The notes: a model not told the origin generated them from the sequence alone. A DNA stretch of 64,000 bases from Shinella zoogloeoides (GCF_020883495.1 NZ_CP086610.1:1531501-1595500), one strand, 5' to 3'; counted from the first letter of the stretch, positions 45,316-55,072 are shown. Translations and numbers: made by a program.

Positions 45316-48300
45316 TCCCCGGATTTTCTCCCGAACGTATTGCCGGCGCCGGCCGGCCGATGACCATCGGCGCCGTGCCCTCCGGCGTCGAGCCGCTGAT
45401 CCTCGCCGACCTTGCCCGCAAGACCGGCCCGATCGCCTATGTGCTCTCGGACGGCCAGCGCATTTCCGATCTGGAACAGATGCTCGGCTTCGTCGCGCCC
45501 GATATTCCGGTGCTGACGCTGCCCGGCTGGGACTGCCTTCCCTATGACCGCGTCTCGCCGAGCGCCGAAGTCTCCGCGCGCCGGCTGTCCGCGCTCTCGG
45601 CGTTGATCGCCCACCAGAAGAAGCCGCATGCGGCCATCGTGCTCGTCACCGTCAACGCCATGCTGCAGAAGACGGCCCCGCGACCGACCATCGAAAGCCT
45701 CGCCTTCTCGGCAAAGCCCGGCAACCAGATCCGCATGGACGACATCGCCGCGCGGCTGGAGCGCAACGGCTTCGAGCGCGTGGCGACCGTGCGCGAGGTC
45801 GGCGAATTCGCCGTGCGCGGCGGCATTCTCGACGTCTTCGTGCCCGGCAGCCTCGAGCCACTGCGCCTCGATTTCTTCGGCGACACGCTGGAATCGATCC
45901 GCTCCTTCGATCCCGCCAGCCAGCGCACGACCGGGCAGGCGCGCTCCCTCGACCTCAATCCGATGAGCGAGGTGACGCTGACGCCGGAGACGATCTCGCA
46001 TTTCCGCAAGCAATATCTCTCGTCCTTCGGCGCGGCGACACGCGACGATGCGCTCTACCAGGCCGTCTCCGAGGGCCGGCGCTATGCCGGCATGGAGCAC
46101 TGGCTGCCGCTGTTCTACGACGAACTGGAAACCGCCTTCGACTATCTGCAAGGCTTCCGTATCGTCACGGACCATACGGTACGTGAGGCGGCCGTCGAGC
46201 GCTCCCGCCTCGTGCGCGACTATTACGATGCGCGCCTCGCCTCCGCGACGCCCGGCAAGGGGCAGGTGGCGCAGGCAACGCCCTACAAGCCCGTGCCGCC
46301 CGGCCTGCTCTATCTCGACGCCGAACGCTTCGCCCGCGAACTGGACGAGCGCGCCGCCATCCGCCTTTCGCCCTTCAACGAGCACGAGGGCGAGGCCCGC
46401 CATGTCGAGACCATCGAGGCGCGGCCCGGCATGCGCTGGGCGCGACCGGCCGGCAGCGAGGATGCCGACGGCGGGCGCGTCAACGTCTTCGATCAGGCGG
46501 TCAAGCACATCGCCGATAAGCGCGCCTCCGGCGCAAAGGTGCTGGTCACGGGCTGGTCGGAAGGCTCGCTCGACCGTCTCCTGCAGGTGCTTGCCGAACA
46601 CGGTCTCGGCAATGTGGTTCCCATCGAAAAATTCGGCGATCTCACCAGGCTGAAGCCGGGCGAGGCGGGTTCTGCCGTTCTCAGCCTCGAAAGCGGCTTC
46701 GAAACGGGCAATATCGTCGTCATCGGCGAACAGGATATTCTCGGCGACCGCATGGTGCGCCGCGCCAAGCGCCGCAAGCGCGGCGCAGATTTCATCACTG
46801 AGGTCGCCGGCCTCGACGAAGGCTCCATCGTCGTGCATGCCGAACACGGCATCGGCCGCTTCGTCGGCCTGCGTACCATCGAGGCCGCCGGCGCGCCGCA
46901 TGCCTGTCTTGAACTCGTCTATGCGGACGACGCAAAACTCTTCCTGCCCGTCGAAAACATCGACCTCCTCTCCCGCTACGGCGGCGAGGGCACCGATGCG
47001 CTGCTCGACAAGCTCGGCGGCGTCGCCTGGCAGGCGCGCAAGGCCAAGCTCAAGAAGCGCCTGCTCGATATGGCGGGCGGTCTCATCCAGATCGCCGCCG
47101 CGCGCCTCGTGCGCCACGCGCCGGTGCTGGCCGCTCCGGACGGCGTCTATGACGAATTCGCCGCCCGCTTCCCCTATGACGAGACCGACGATCAGGCGAA
47201 CGCCATCGACGCCGTGCGCGAGGACCTTGGTGCGGGCCGGCCGATGGACCGCCTCGTCTGCGGCGACGTCGGCTTCGGCAAGACGGAAGTGGCACTGCGC
47301 GCCGCCTTCATCGCGGCGATGAACGGCGTTCAGGTCGCCGTCGTCGTGCCGACCACGCTGCTCGCCCGCCAGCATTTCAAGACCTTCTCGGAGCGTTTCC
47401 GGGGCCTGCCGATCCGTGTGCAGCAGGCCTCCCGCCTCGTCGGCTCCAAGGAACTGGCGCTGACCAAGAAGGAGCTTACCGAGGGCAAGACGGATATCGT
47501 CGTCGGCACCCATGCACTGCTCGGCTCGTCGATCAAGTTCGCCAATCTCGGCCTCCTCATCATCGACGAGGAGCAGCATTTCGGCGTGAAGCACAAGGAG
47601 CGGCTGAAGGAGCTGAAGAGCGACGTGCATGTCCTCACGCTCTCGGCGACGCCCATCCCGCGCACCCTGCAGCTTGCCATGACGGGTGTGCGCGAACTCT
47701 CGCTCATCACCACGCCGCCGGTCGACCGCATGGCCGTGCGCACCTTCATCTCGCCCTTCGATCCGCTCGTCATCCGCGAAACGCTGATGCGCGAGCACTA
47801 TCGCGGCGGCCAGAGTTTCTACGTCTGCCCGCGCCTCAGCGACCTCTCGGAAATCCACGATTTCCTGCGGCAGGACGTGCCGGAACTGAAGGTCGCCGTA
47901 GCGCACGGCCAGATGCCGGCAACCGAACTCGAAGACATCATGAACGCCTTCTACGAAGGCCGCTACGATGTGCTGCTCTCGACCACCATCGTCGAATCCG
48001 GCCTCGATGTGCCGACGGCGAACACGATGATCATCCACCGCGCCGATATGTTCGGCCTCGCCCAGCTCTACCAGCTTCGCGGTCGTGTCGGCCGGTCCAA
48101 GGTCCGCGCCTTCGCGCTCCTGACCCTGCCTGTCAACCGCACGCTGACAGGCACCGCCGAACGCCGCCTCAAGGTGCTGCAATCGCTCGACACGCTCGGC
48201 GCAGGCTTCCAGCTCGCCAGCCATGACCTCGACATTCGTGGCGCGGGCAACCTGCTCGGCGAGGAACAGTCCGGCCATATCAAGGAAGTCGGCTTCGAAC

Positions 48301-48818
48301 TCTACCAGCAAATGCTCGAAGAGGCCGTCGCCGAGATCAAGGGCGACGAGGAAGTCGCCGACAGCGGCTGGTCGCCGCAGATTTCCGTCGGCACGCCGGT
48401 CATGATCCCGGACGATTACGTGCCGGACCTGCACCTGCGCCTCGGCCTCTACCGCCGCCTCGGCGAGATCACCGAGCTTGGCGATATCGACGCCTTCGGC
48501 GCGGAGTTGATCGACCGCTTCGGCCCGCTGCCGATCGAGGTCCAGCATCTTCTGAAGATCGTCTACATCAAGTCGCTGTGCCGCGTGGCCAATGTCGAGA
48601 AGCTGGACGCCGGCCCGAAGGGCGTCGTCGTGCAGTTCCGCCACAAGGAATTCCCGAACCCGGCGGCGCTGGTTGGCTACATCGCCAAGCAAGGTACACT
48701 GGCGAAGATCCGCCCCGACCAGAGCCTCTTCCTCGCCCGCGACTACCCGACGCCGGAAAGGCGCCTGACGGGCGCAGCGCAGGTGATGACGCAGCTTGCG
48801 GGATTGGCGAAGCAATAG
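45312..48818 (+). CDS. mfd: Transcription-repair coupling factor
   Basis: A 1168-residue ATP-dependent translocase that releases stalled RNA polymerase and recruits UvrA. The UvrB-like N-terminal homology lies in the first 500 residues, the RNA polymerase-binding region around 470-570 (VHAEHGIGRFVGLR), and the RecG-like motor holds CGDVGFGKTEVALRA, IDEEQHFGVKHKERL and QLRGRVGRSKVRAFA. The TRCF C-terminal domain begins near DSGWSPQISVGTPVMIP. It fits with uvrA at the right edge of this window as the nucleotide excision repair group. Confidence 0.97.
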   Translation: MIPGFSPERIAGAGRPMTIGAVPSGVEPLILADLARKTGPIAYVLSDGQRISDLEQMLGFVAPDIPVLTLPGWDCLPYDRVSPSAEVSARRLSALSALIAHQKKPHAAIVLVTVNAMLQKTAPRPTIESLAFSAKPGNQIRMDDIAARLERNGFERVATVREVGEFAVRGGILDVFVPGSLEPLRLDFFGDTLESIRSFDPASQRTTGQARSLDLNPMSEVTLTPETISHFRKQYLSSFGAATRDDALYQAVSEGRRYAGMEHWLPLFYDELETAFDYLQGFRIVTDHTVREAAVERSRLVRDYYDARLASATPGKGQVAQATPYKPVPPGLLYLDAERFARELDERAAIRLSPFNEHEGEARHVETIEARPGMRWARPAGSEDADGGRVNVFDQAVKHIADKRASGAKVLVTGWSEGSLDRLLQVLAEHGLGNVVPIEKFGDLTRLKPGEAGSAVLSLESGFETGNIVVIGEQDILGDRMVRRAKRRKRGADFITEVAGLDEGSIVVHAEHGIGRFVGLRTIEAAGAPHACLELVYADDAKLFLPVENIDLLSRYGGEGTDALLDKLGGVAWQARKAKLKKRLLDMAGGLIQIAAARLVRHAPVLAAPDGVYDEFAARFPYDETDDQANAIDAVREDLGAGRPMDRLVCGDVGFGKTEVALRAAFIAAMNGVQVAVVVPTTLLARQHFKTFSERFRGLPIRVQQASRLVGSKELALTKKELTEGKTDIVVGTHALLGSSIKFANLGLLIIDEEQHFGVKHKERLKELKSDVHVLTLSATPIPRTLQLAMTGVRELSLITTPPVDRMAVRTFISPFDPLVIRETLMREHYRGGQSFYVCPRLSDLSEIHDFLRQDVPELKVAVAHGQMPATELEDIMNAFYEGRYDVLLSTTIVESGLDVPTANTMIIHRADMFGLAQLYQLRGRVGRSKVRAFALLTLPVNRTLTGTAERRLKVLQSLDTLGAGFQLASHDLDIRGAGNLLGEEQSGHIKEVGFELYQQMLEEAVAEIKGDEEVADSGWSPQISVGTPVMIPDDYVPDLHLRLGLYRRLGEITELGDIDAFGAELIDRFGPLPIEVQHLLKIVYIKSLCRVANVEKLDAGPKGVVVQFRHKEFPNPAALVGYIAKQGTLAKIRPDQSLFLARDYPTPERRLTGAAQVMTQLAGLAKQ

Positions 48819-48824
48819 AAATGA

Positions 48825-48857
48825 AAAAGCCGCCCGGTTTTCGCCGGGCGGCTGTTT
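48825..48857. terminator. Bidirectional intrinsic terminator between mfd and the DsbA-like gene
   Basis: A 9-bp stem (GCCGCCCGG) with a TTTTCG loop. An A-run on the left and TGTTTCG on the right let it work for both converging genes; it is stronger on the minus strand. Confidence 0.75.
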
Positions 48858-48875
48858 CGAAAATCCCTTGTCGCC

Positions 48876-49547
48876 TTAGTTTTTCCCGACGCGCTCCTGC
48901 GCCTTCATCGCCGCGATCTCGCGGAAGGCGTTGGTCAGGACATCCACGGACTGTGCGCCCATCACGGCATATTTGTTGTCGATGATGAAGCAGGGCACGC
49001 CGGTGACGCCCATGTCGCGGGCCATGCCGATTTCTTCCTTGACCGCATCGACATCCGCGCCGGCGGAAAAGAGGGCGGTGACGACGGCGCGGTCCATGCC
49101 GGCGCTCTCGGCGACGTCGAGCAGAACGGCTCGGTCGCCGACATTGCGACCTTCCTCGAAATAGGCCTTGAAGAGCGCGAGCGCGACACGGCTCTGGACG
49201 TCTTGTCCCTCGATCATCGCCCAGCGCAGCAGGCGGTGTGCGTCCAGCGTGTTCGGGCTGATTTTCACCGCAGGGAAATCGAAATCGATGCCGTCTTCAG
49301 CGCCGAGGTCGGCCAGCATCTCATGGGCACGGTTGACCGCATCCGCACCGCCGAGCTTTTCGGCGAGGTGCTTCTTGTGGTCGACACCTTCCGGCGGCAT
49401 GTCGGGATTGAGCTGGTAGGGGCGGAACGTCACCGCGACGGCCAGTTCGTCCTTCACATTGTCGATCGCCTTTTCGAGCCGCTGGCGGCCGAGATAGCAC
49501 CAGGGGCAAACGACATCCGAGACGACATCGATCGTAATGGCTTCCAT
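48876..49547 (-). CDS. DsbA family oxidoreductase (FrnE-like)
   Basis: A 223-residue cytoplasmic thioredoxin-fold protein of the FrnE branch. The redox site is Cys14-Pro-Trp-Cys17 (SDVVCPWCYLG), followed by the long helical insert and the cis-Pro region GVTGVPCFIID. FrnE proteins are often annotated as polyketide or 2-hydroxychromene isomerases by homology, but most act as disulfide oxidoreductases. No signal peptide is seen. GGAAAACC precedes the ATG on the minus strand, so the ribosome site is weak. Confidence 0.88.
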   Translation of the reverse strand: MEAITIDVVSDVVCPWCYLGRQRLEKAIDNVKDELAVAVTFRPYQLNPDMPPEGVDHKKHLAEKLGGADAVNRAHEMLADLGAEDGIDFDFPAVKISPNTLDAHRLLRWAMIEGQDVQSRVALALFKAYFEEGRNVGDRAVLLDVAESAGMDRAVVTALFSAGADVDAVKEEIGMARDMGVTGVPCFIIDNKYAVMGAQSVDVLTNAFREIAAMKAQERVGKN

Positions 49548-49666
49548 CCGGTTTTCCTTTCGATAGTCCGGAAAATTCCGGTTTTAACGTAGCGCCGAGA
49601 TAGGCTGCCCGCCCGCCGCTTTCAACAGGTTACGTCAAGGTAACCCCAAATCTGGGGATGCCCTCT

Positions 49667-51478
49667 TTATTGCGCCCGCGCGTCCCACCATACGGGGAAC
49701 TGGAAACCGTAGAGCGGAACCGTCTCCGGCCGCGCGATATGCCTGGAATGCGCCACCCATTGCTCGCCGAGGTGATAGAGCGGCACGACATAATAGCCCG
49801 AGAGCAGCATCCTGTCGTGCAGGCGCACGGCTGAGCGGAAATCCTCCGCCGTGCGCGCCTGCAGCATGGCCTCGATGATGCGGTCGACATCGGGATCGGC
49901 GACGCCGGCAAAATTGGAACTGCCGTCCCGGTCCTTCGAGATCGAGCCCCAATAGCTGATCTGGTCGATACCGGGCGAAAGCGAGGAGGGGAACGCCTTG
50001 ATGATCACATCGTAATCGAAGGTCTGGCTGCGGCTCTGATATTGCGAATCGTCCACCGTGCGGATCGTGGCTTTCACGCCGAGGGCCGTGAGGAAGCGCT
50101 GGTAGGCGAGCGCCAGCTTCTCCTGATCGGCGTTCTGCGTCATGATCTCGAAGGTGAGCGGCTTGCCCGCCGCATCGACCATCTGCCCGCCCTTGATGGC
50201 GTAGCCGGCCTTCTGGAACAGGTTCATCGCCTCGCGCAGCACCTTGCGATCCCGGCCGGAGCCGTCCGTCTTCGGCAGGAGATGCGTGCCGGCGAGGATA
50301 TCCGGCTCGATGCGCGAAAGGGCGCTGCCAGCGATCTCGCGCTCGCGCGCGTCGGCGGGCGCACCCATCGAGCTGAGGTCGGAATTCTGCCAGTAGCTCT
50401 GGGTGCGCTTGTAGGCGTTTTCGAAGAGACTGCGATTGACCCATTCGAAATCGAAGACCAGCGTCAGCGCCTTGCGCAATTCCTGCTTCTGGAACAGCGG
50501 CCGCCGCGTGTTGAACACGAAGCCGAGCATGCCGGACGGTGTCTTCGGCTTCACGCTGTCCTTGACCACGGCGCCGGAAAGCGCGGAGGGAAAATCGTAG
50601 CCGCGCGCCCATTTGGTCGGATTGCCCTCCTGGAAGAGGTCGATTTCACCCTTCTTGAAGGCTTCGAACAGCGTGTTCTCCTGAAGGAAATACTCGACGG
50701 ATATCTCGTCGTAATTGTCGAAGCCGACCTTGGCGGGGATGTCCTTGCCCCAGTAGTTCGGGTCGCGCGCATAGACGATCTTCTCGCCCGGCTTGATCTC
50801 CTTCACCTTGTAGGGGCCGGAGCCGAGCGGCGAGGCGAGCGAGGTGCGGTCGAAGGTCTCCACGTCGATGGCGTGCTTCGGCAGGATGGGCGAAAGCGCA
50901 AGCAGCAGCGGCAGCTCGCGGTCCGCCTTGTCGCTGAAGGTGAAGCGTACGCTGTGCTCGCCAATCTTCTCAAGCTTATCCACCGCCTCGAGCCGGCGGC
51001 TGAAAGGCGCGCGGCCCTTGTCGCGCAGCAGTTCGAAGCTGAAGATCACGTCCTCGGGCGTTACCGGCTCGCCATCCGCCCAGCGCGCCTTGGGGTTCAG
51101 GTTGAACTGGATGAAGGTGCGGTCTTCATCCCACTCCACCGTTTCGGCGATGAGGCCGTACATGGTGAAGGCCTCGTCGCGCGAGCGCTGCATTAGCGAT
51201 TCGTAGACGAGGTTGCCGAATTCCGGGTCCCACATGCCGCGCGCGGTGGTGCGCATGCTCTTCAGGATGAAGGGATTGAGGTTGTCGAAGGTGCCGACGA
51301 CGCCATAGGCGATGCGACCGCCCTTCTTCACGTCCGGGTTGACGTAGCTGAAGTGCTTGTAGTCCGGCGGCAGGGCGGGTTCGCCGTGCATCGCGATGCC
51401 GTGCACCGGGGCGGCGTGGCCGAAAGTGGCCGGCAGGCCGAAGAGTGCGGCGGCAAAGGCCATCAGAAAGGGGCGCAA
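49667..51478 (-). CDS. Peptide/nickel-type extracellular solute-binding protein (orphan)
   Basis: A 603-residue periplasmic protein of solute-binding family 5 (YejA/DppA-like). The TTG start at 51478 follows GAGGAGA and gives a signal peptide MRPFLMAFAAALFGLPATF; an ATG at 51463 is possible. The mature part has KARWADGEPVTPEDVIFSFE in part, GSGPYKVKEI and FDYDVIIKAFPSSLS, matching the YejA branch for oligopeptides such as microcin C. No permease or ATPase genes are beside it, so the transporter is presumably encoded elsewhere. The gene is between DsbA and the IalB gene. Confidence 0.87.
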   Translation of the reverse strand: MRPFLMAFAAALFGLPATFGHAAPVHGIAMHGEPALPPDYKHFSYVNPDVKKGGRIAYGVVGTFDNLNPFILKSMRTTARGMWDPEFGNLVYESLMQRSRDEAFTMYGLIAETVEWDEDRTFIQFNLNPKARWADGEPVTPEDVIFSFELLRDKGRAPFSRRLEAVDKLEKIGEHSVRFTFSDKADRELPLLLALSPILPKHAIDVETFDRTSLASPLGSGPYKVKEIKPGEKIVYARDPNYWGKDIPAKVGFDNYDEISVEYFLQENTLFEAFKKGEIDLFQEGNPTKWARGYDFPSALSGAVVKDSVKPKTPSGMLGFVFNTRRPLFQKQELRKALTLVFDFEWVNRSLFENAYKRTQSYWQNSDLSSMGAPADAREREIAGSALSRIEPDILAGTHLLPKTDGSGRDRKVLREAMNLFQKAGYAIKGGQMVDAAGKPLTFEIMTQNADQEKLALAYQRFLTALGVKATIRTVDDSQYQSRSQTFDYDVIIKAFPSSLSPGIDQISYWGSISKDRDGSSNFAGVADPDVDRIIEAMLQARTAEDFRSAVRLHDRMLLSGYYVVPLYHLGEQWVAHSRHIARPETVPLYGFQFPVWWDARAQ

Positions 51479-51741
51479 GGGTGTCTCCTCGTCAGGTCCG
51501 GATGATTCTCGTCCATTATAGCCGCCGCGAGGGCGCGCGGGGGAAATAGAAGGGAAGCCGGAATTTCGCAAGGAAAGGCTGGATATCCGCCGCGGCCCAT
51601 TGTAACAGGTTACGCCGAAGCGGGTCATGCAAATGCCTCATTTCGCCGACAGGAGAGCGCACGGCTGACCAGATGCCCGAGAGGGGCTTATGGGAGGGGC
51701 GCCGTCGCTCCGGCACCGGATTTTCAGGAGACCGAACTCGT

Positions 51742-52365
51742 ATGATCTTCACATCGAATCTCATCAAGCGGACCGTGCTTTCCGCCTTCGCTGCCTCCGT
51801 TGCCATGGCCGCCGCGCCGTCGGCATCGCTGGCACAGCAGCAGGCCGCGCCGAAGGGCTGGTTCAAGGTCTGCACCAAGCAGGAAGACAATGACGTCTGC
51901 ATCGTGCAGAACCTTCTGACCGCTTCCAGCGGCCAGCTCATCACGGCCGTCGGCCTCATCACCGTCAGCGGCAAGACCAACCGCAAGATCATGCAGGTCT
52001 CGGTTCCGAGCGCGCGCCTGATCCCGGTCGGCATTCAGATGCAGATCGACGGCGGCAAGGCCCAGAAGCTCGACTACGCCATCTGCATGCCCGACAAGTG
52101 CGTCGCCGAAGTGCTGCTGACCGACCAGATGCTTGCCAGCCTCAAGAAGGGCGGCGAACTGGTCCTGACCTCGGTCAACTTCCAGCGCGCGCCGAACCCG
52201 ATCAAGTTCTCGCTCGAAGGCTTCACCGGCGTATTCGACGGCGAGCCGATCGAACAGTCGCAGCTCGAAGAGCGCCAGCGCCTGCTGCAGGAAGAAATGC
52301 AGAAGAAGGCCGAGGAAGCCCGCAAGAAGCTCGAAGACGCCCAGAAGGCTGCCAAGAGCCAGTAA
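51742..52365 (+). CDS. Invasion associated locus B (IalB) family protein
   Basis: A 207-residue exported protein of the IalB family, known from Bartonella and frequent in non-invasive Rhizobiales; molecular role unknown. The signal peptide ends at SLA (residues about 28-30). The core has two cysteine pairs (FKVCTKQEDNDVCIVQN, YAICMPDKCVAEVLLT). A C-terminal charged helix (ERQRLLQEEMQKKAEEARKK) would form a coiled coil, as in many relatives. The CAGGAG site is 11 bases before the ATG. Confidence 0.88.
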   Translation: MIFTSNLIKRTVLSAFAASVAMAAAPSASLAQQQAAPKGWFKVCTKQEDNDVCIVQNLLTASSGQLITAVGLITVSGKTNRKIMQVSVPSARLIPVGIQMQIDGGKAQKLDYAICMPDKCVAEVLLTDQMLASLKKGGELVLTSVNFQRAPNPIKFSLEGFTGVFDGEPIEQSQLEERQRLLQEEMQKKAEEARKKLEDAQKAAKSQ

Positions 52366-52386
52366 TCCGCGACCTCGCAGGATACG

Positions 52387-52416
52387 AAAAACCCGGCCAT
52401 CGGCCGGGTTTTTTAT
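52387..52416. terminator. Bidirectional intrinsic terminator between IalB and hspQ
   Basis: AACCCGGCC/GGCCGGGTT stem with a three-base loop, A-run on the left and six T on the right. Confidence 0.88.
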
Positions 52417-52439
52417 TGCCTGAAGGAAGGGCGGGGCGG

Positions 52440-52772
52440 CTAATGGAAGATGCCGCTCTCTTCCTTCCAGCGATAATGCCCGTGGTCGATGTTCATCAGC
52501 GCGCGAACCTGCGGGTGGCGGATCGGCTGGCCGCTGTCGTCGGCCACGAGGTTCTGCTCCGAGACATAAGCGACGTATTCGGAATCCTCGTTCTCCGCGA
52601 AGAGGTGATAGAACGGCTGGTCCTTGGACGGCCGGATTTCGACCGGAATGGCGTTCCACCACTCTTCCGTATTGGCGAATTCGGGGTCCACGTCGAAGAC
52701 CACGCCACGGAAGGGGAAAACCCGGTGGCGGACCACGTCGCCGATGGCAAATTTTGCGTTACGCATCTTCAT
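52440..52772 (-). CDS. hspQ: Heat shock protein HspQ (YccV-like)
   Basis: A 110-residue small protein that in E. coli enhances Lon proteolysis and was first described as a hemimethylated-DNA-binding protein. It begins with KFAIGDVVRHRVFPFRGVVFDVDP and carries EEWWNAIPVEIRPSKDQPF and YVAYVSEQNLVADDSG. GGTAGG-type ribosome site is upstream on the minus strand. Its transcript ends at the shared terminator with the IalB gene. Confidence 0.92.
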   Translation of the reverse strand: MKMRNAKFAIGDVVRHRVFPFRGVVFDVDPEFANTEEWWNAIPVEIRPSKDQPFYHLFAENEDSEYVAYVSEQNLVADDSGQPIRHPQVRALMNIDHGHYRWKEESGIFH

Positions 52773-52926
52773 GGCGTACCTACCTTTCCGCTTATATTTG
52801 GGTAATTGCGCTGAAACATCAATAGTTCCCCGTGCTCATCCGTTCTTCTCGCAAGGGGTACGGCGCTTGCGCGCCCGGGCGTTTCGGCGTACCTCGAAAG
52901 GCCAATGTCTCAGCGGGTCGGATAGC

Positions 52927-53946
52927 ATGAACAATCAGTGGGGCAGGAGCGGCAACGGGCCGGCGACGGGCGGCGGCTCCGGTATCGGCGGCATCCTGTT
53001 CGCCTCCGTGGTCTGCCTCGTGCTCGGCGCGGCCGGCGGCTACGGCGCATTCCGCATGCTGGGCGGCGCACCTCCCACCGACGAGATCGGCCAGCGCGAC
53101 CGGCGTATCGCCGAACTTGCCAGGGAACTCGACACGCGGGTTGCGGAAGTCGAGGCGGGCAGCGAGAAGGCAAGGGCGCTGACGGCGGAAAATGGCGCTC
53201 TCACCCGGCAGATCGAAGCCCTGCGCAAGAATGCCGGCGCGTCCGACGCCACCGCGGCCATCGCCGAAAATGCCAAGCTTACGCAGGATATCGTCCCCGG
53301 GCTGAAGAACGAGCTGCAACTGGCCGGCCAGCGTGTCGCCGATGCCGAGGCCCTGAAAAAACGGGCGGAGGAGGCGGTGCGCGACCGCGAACGCCAGCTT
53401 TCCGTTCGGGCCGACCAGATCGCCCGCCTGGAAACGGCGCTGGATCAGGCGCGCAGCCAGAAGGATACCGCGCAGAACGCCGAGACCGAGCGGCTGGAGG
53501 CCGAGGCCGACACGTTGCGCCGGCAGTTGGAAGAGGCGCAGCGCGATGCGGAGACGATCCGCACGAAGGACCTGCCGGCGCTTCAGGCCGAGCTTGCCCG
53601 CAAGGACAGCGAGATTGCCGCATTGAACACCCGCAATGCCGCGCTTGCAGCCCGTATCGACGCACTTGAAACCACCCGTGCGAGTGGCGAGGCCGGCAAT
53701 GCCGGCACGCCGGCGCTGGACAATACAAAGCCCGCCGACAGTCGCAGCCCGCGCAACGCCGCCCTGGTGGCGGACGCGATGAACGACACGCCGGGCCTAG
53801 ACCGCCTGACGAGCGGGCAACGCGACCAGCTCGAACGCGTGCTGGTTTCCGGCGAATGCGTCACCAATGCGCTCGGCGCGGTCTTCAAGCGCGTGCCGGT
53901 GCTGACACTGCGAAACCTGATGCGCGACCTCGACAGCGACTGCTAG
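52927..53946 (+). CDS. Membrane-anchored coiled-coil protein
   Basis: A 339-residue protein I cannot assign to a family. After a Gly-rich leader it has one membrane segment (IGGILFASVVCLVLGAAGGYGAF in parts, residues about 20-42), then a long coiled coil from about residue 55 to 260 with repeated Ala/Glu/Arg heptads (ARELDTRVAEVEAGSEKARAL). The C-terminal 70 residues form a globular end with two cysteines (GECVTNALGAVF and final DSDC) that could be a disulfide. The start is set by the ATG at 52927; its ribosome site is weak (GGAT). The TAXI-type binding protein gene begins 46 bases further on and is probably co-transcribed. Confidence 0.75.
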   Translation: MNNQWGRSGNGPATGGGSGIGGILFASVVCLVLGAAGGYGAFRMLGGAPPTDEIGQRDRRIAELARELDTRVAEVEAGSEKARALTAENGALTRQIEALRKNAGASDATAAIAENAKLTQDIVPGLKNELQLAGQRVADAEALKKRAEEAVRDRERQLSVRADQIARLETALDQARSQKDTAQNAETERLEAEADTLRRQLEEAQRDAETIRTKDLPALQAELARKDSEIAALNTRNAALAARIDALETTRASGEAGNAGTPALDNTKPADSRSPRNAALVADAMNDTPGLDRLTSGQRDQLERVLVSGECVTNALGAVFKRVPVLTLRNLMRDLDSDC

Positions 53947-53992
53947 TTCCACCAGTCGCTCCGGCGGCCGGTTTCATGGGAAGGAGACTTGG

Positions 53993-55027
53993 ATGAAGCG
54001 ATCTGTTCTGGCGGCCGCAATCGGCCTTGCACTTTCGGCGGGCGGCGCGCCCGCGCAGGAATTCGAGCGCAACATCATGACCGGCGGCCCGCAGGGCACC
54101 TATATCAAGATCGGCCGCGACATCGCCGCGCTCGGCGCCGAATGCGGCCTGAAGCTCAATGTCGTCGAAAGCGCCGGCTCGCTGGAGAACTTCGTCGGCG
54201 TGCGCAACCGGCGCAATACCCAGTTCGGCATCGTGCAGAGCGATGTGCTCGAATACCTGAAGACCTTCGAGGCGAACGACCCGGAGGTGCAGAAGGCGGT
54301 GAAGGGCGTGCGCATCATGTTCCCGCTCTACAACGAGGAGATTCACGTGCTGGCCCGCAAGGACATTTCCAGCATGAAGGACCTTGCCGGCAAGAAAATC
54401 GCCGTCGGCAAGAAGGACAGCGGCACATTCCTGACAGCGACGCTCATCATGGACATTCTCCAGGTGAAGGCCGGCGAGCGCATGGATATCAACCCGGACG
54501 AGGCGCTGCCCAAGCTCCTCTCCGGCGAGATCGACGCCTTCTTCTACGTTGCCGGCGCGCCGGCCTCGCTGTTCACGGGCAATGCGATCGACAAGGCGAA
54601 GTTCCATCTCGTGCCGATCACCGAGGCGCCGCTGCTGGCGACCTATACGCCCTCGCGCATCGAGGCCGGCACCTATTCCTTCCAGGACCAGCCGGTCGAT
54701 CTCATCGCGGTGAAGGCCGTGATGATGACCTACGACTACGACATCAAGCGCAACGCCTATCACCGCGATAGCTGCAAGACAGTGGCCGACTTCTCCAGCC
54801 TCATCATAGGCGGGCTGGACAAGCTGAAAACGACGGGCCATCCCAAATGGAAGACCGTCGATCTGACGGCCCTGCCGCCCGGCTGGCAGGTCGGCGTCTG
54901 CGTCAAGGCCGGCATGGCGCTGGACTACAAGCCGAACTGCAAGCCGAATGCCGGGGCCGCTTCCGGCGGCGCGGGCGACGAGAACGAGGAATACCTGAAC
55001 CTGCTGAAACAGCGGCTTCAGAAATAA
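53993..55027 (+). CDS. TAXI family TRAP-type solute-binding protein (orphan)
   Basis: A 344-residue periplasmic protein of the TAXI family. A signal peptide ends at PAQ (residues 20-22), then NIMTGGPQGTYIKIGRDIA and VVESAGSLENFVGV, the typical glutamate/ligand site start, and KKIAVGKKDSGTFLTA. TAXI proteins normally work with a fused TRAP permease (DctQM-like); none is in this window. A GGAAGGAGA site precedes the ATG. Its partner could be the coiled-coil membrane protein upstream; this is speculative. Confidence 0.88.
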   Translation: MKRSVLAAAIGLALSAGGAPAQEFERNIMTGGPQGTYIKIGRDIAALGAECGLKLNVVESAGSLENFVGVRNRRNTQFGIVQSDVLEYLKTFEANDPEVQKAVKGVRIMFPLYNEEIHVLARKDISSMKDLAGKKIAVGKKDSGTFLTATLIMDILQVKAGERMDINPDEALPKLLSGEIDAFFYVAGAPASLFTGNAIDKAKFHLVPITEAPLLATYTPSRIEAGTYSFQDQPVDLIAVKAVMMTYDYDIKRNAYHRDSCKTVADFSSLIIGGLDKLKTTGHPKWKTVDLTALPPGWQVGVCVKAGMALDYKPNCKPNAGAASGGAGDENEEYLNLLKQRLQK

Positions 55028-55044
55028 GCCTTTCGCCAGACAAC

Positions 55045-55072
55045 AAAAAACCCGGCCACTGGCCGGGTTTTC
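55045..55072. terminator. Bidirectional intrinsic terminator between the TAXI gene and glnA
   Basis: AAACCCGGCC/GGCCGGGTTT stem with a three-base loop. The A-run on its left gives a strong T-run for glnA on the minus strand; on the plus strand the tail is short. Confidence 0.85.

Noticed and set aside
45270..48815. An 1181-codon open frame antisense to mfd
   Set aside because: Shadow of a conserved gene in GC-rich DNA; the mfd motifs and length match the family exactly.
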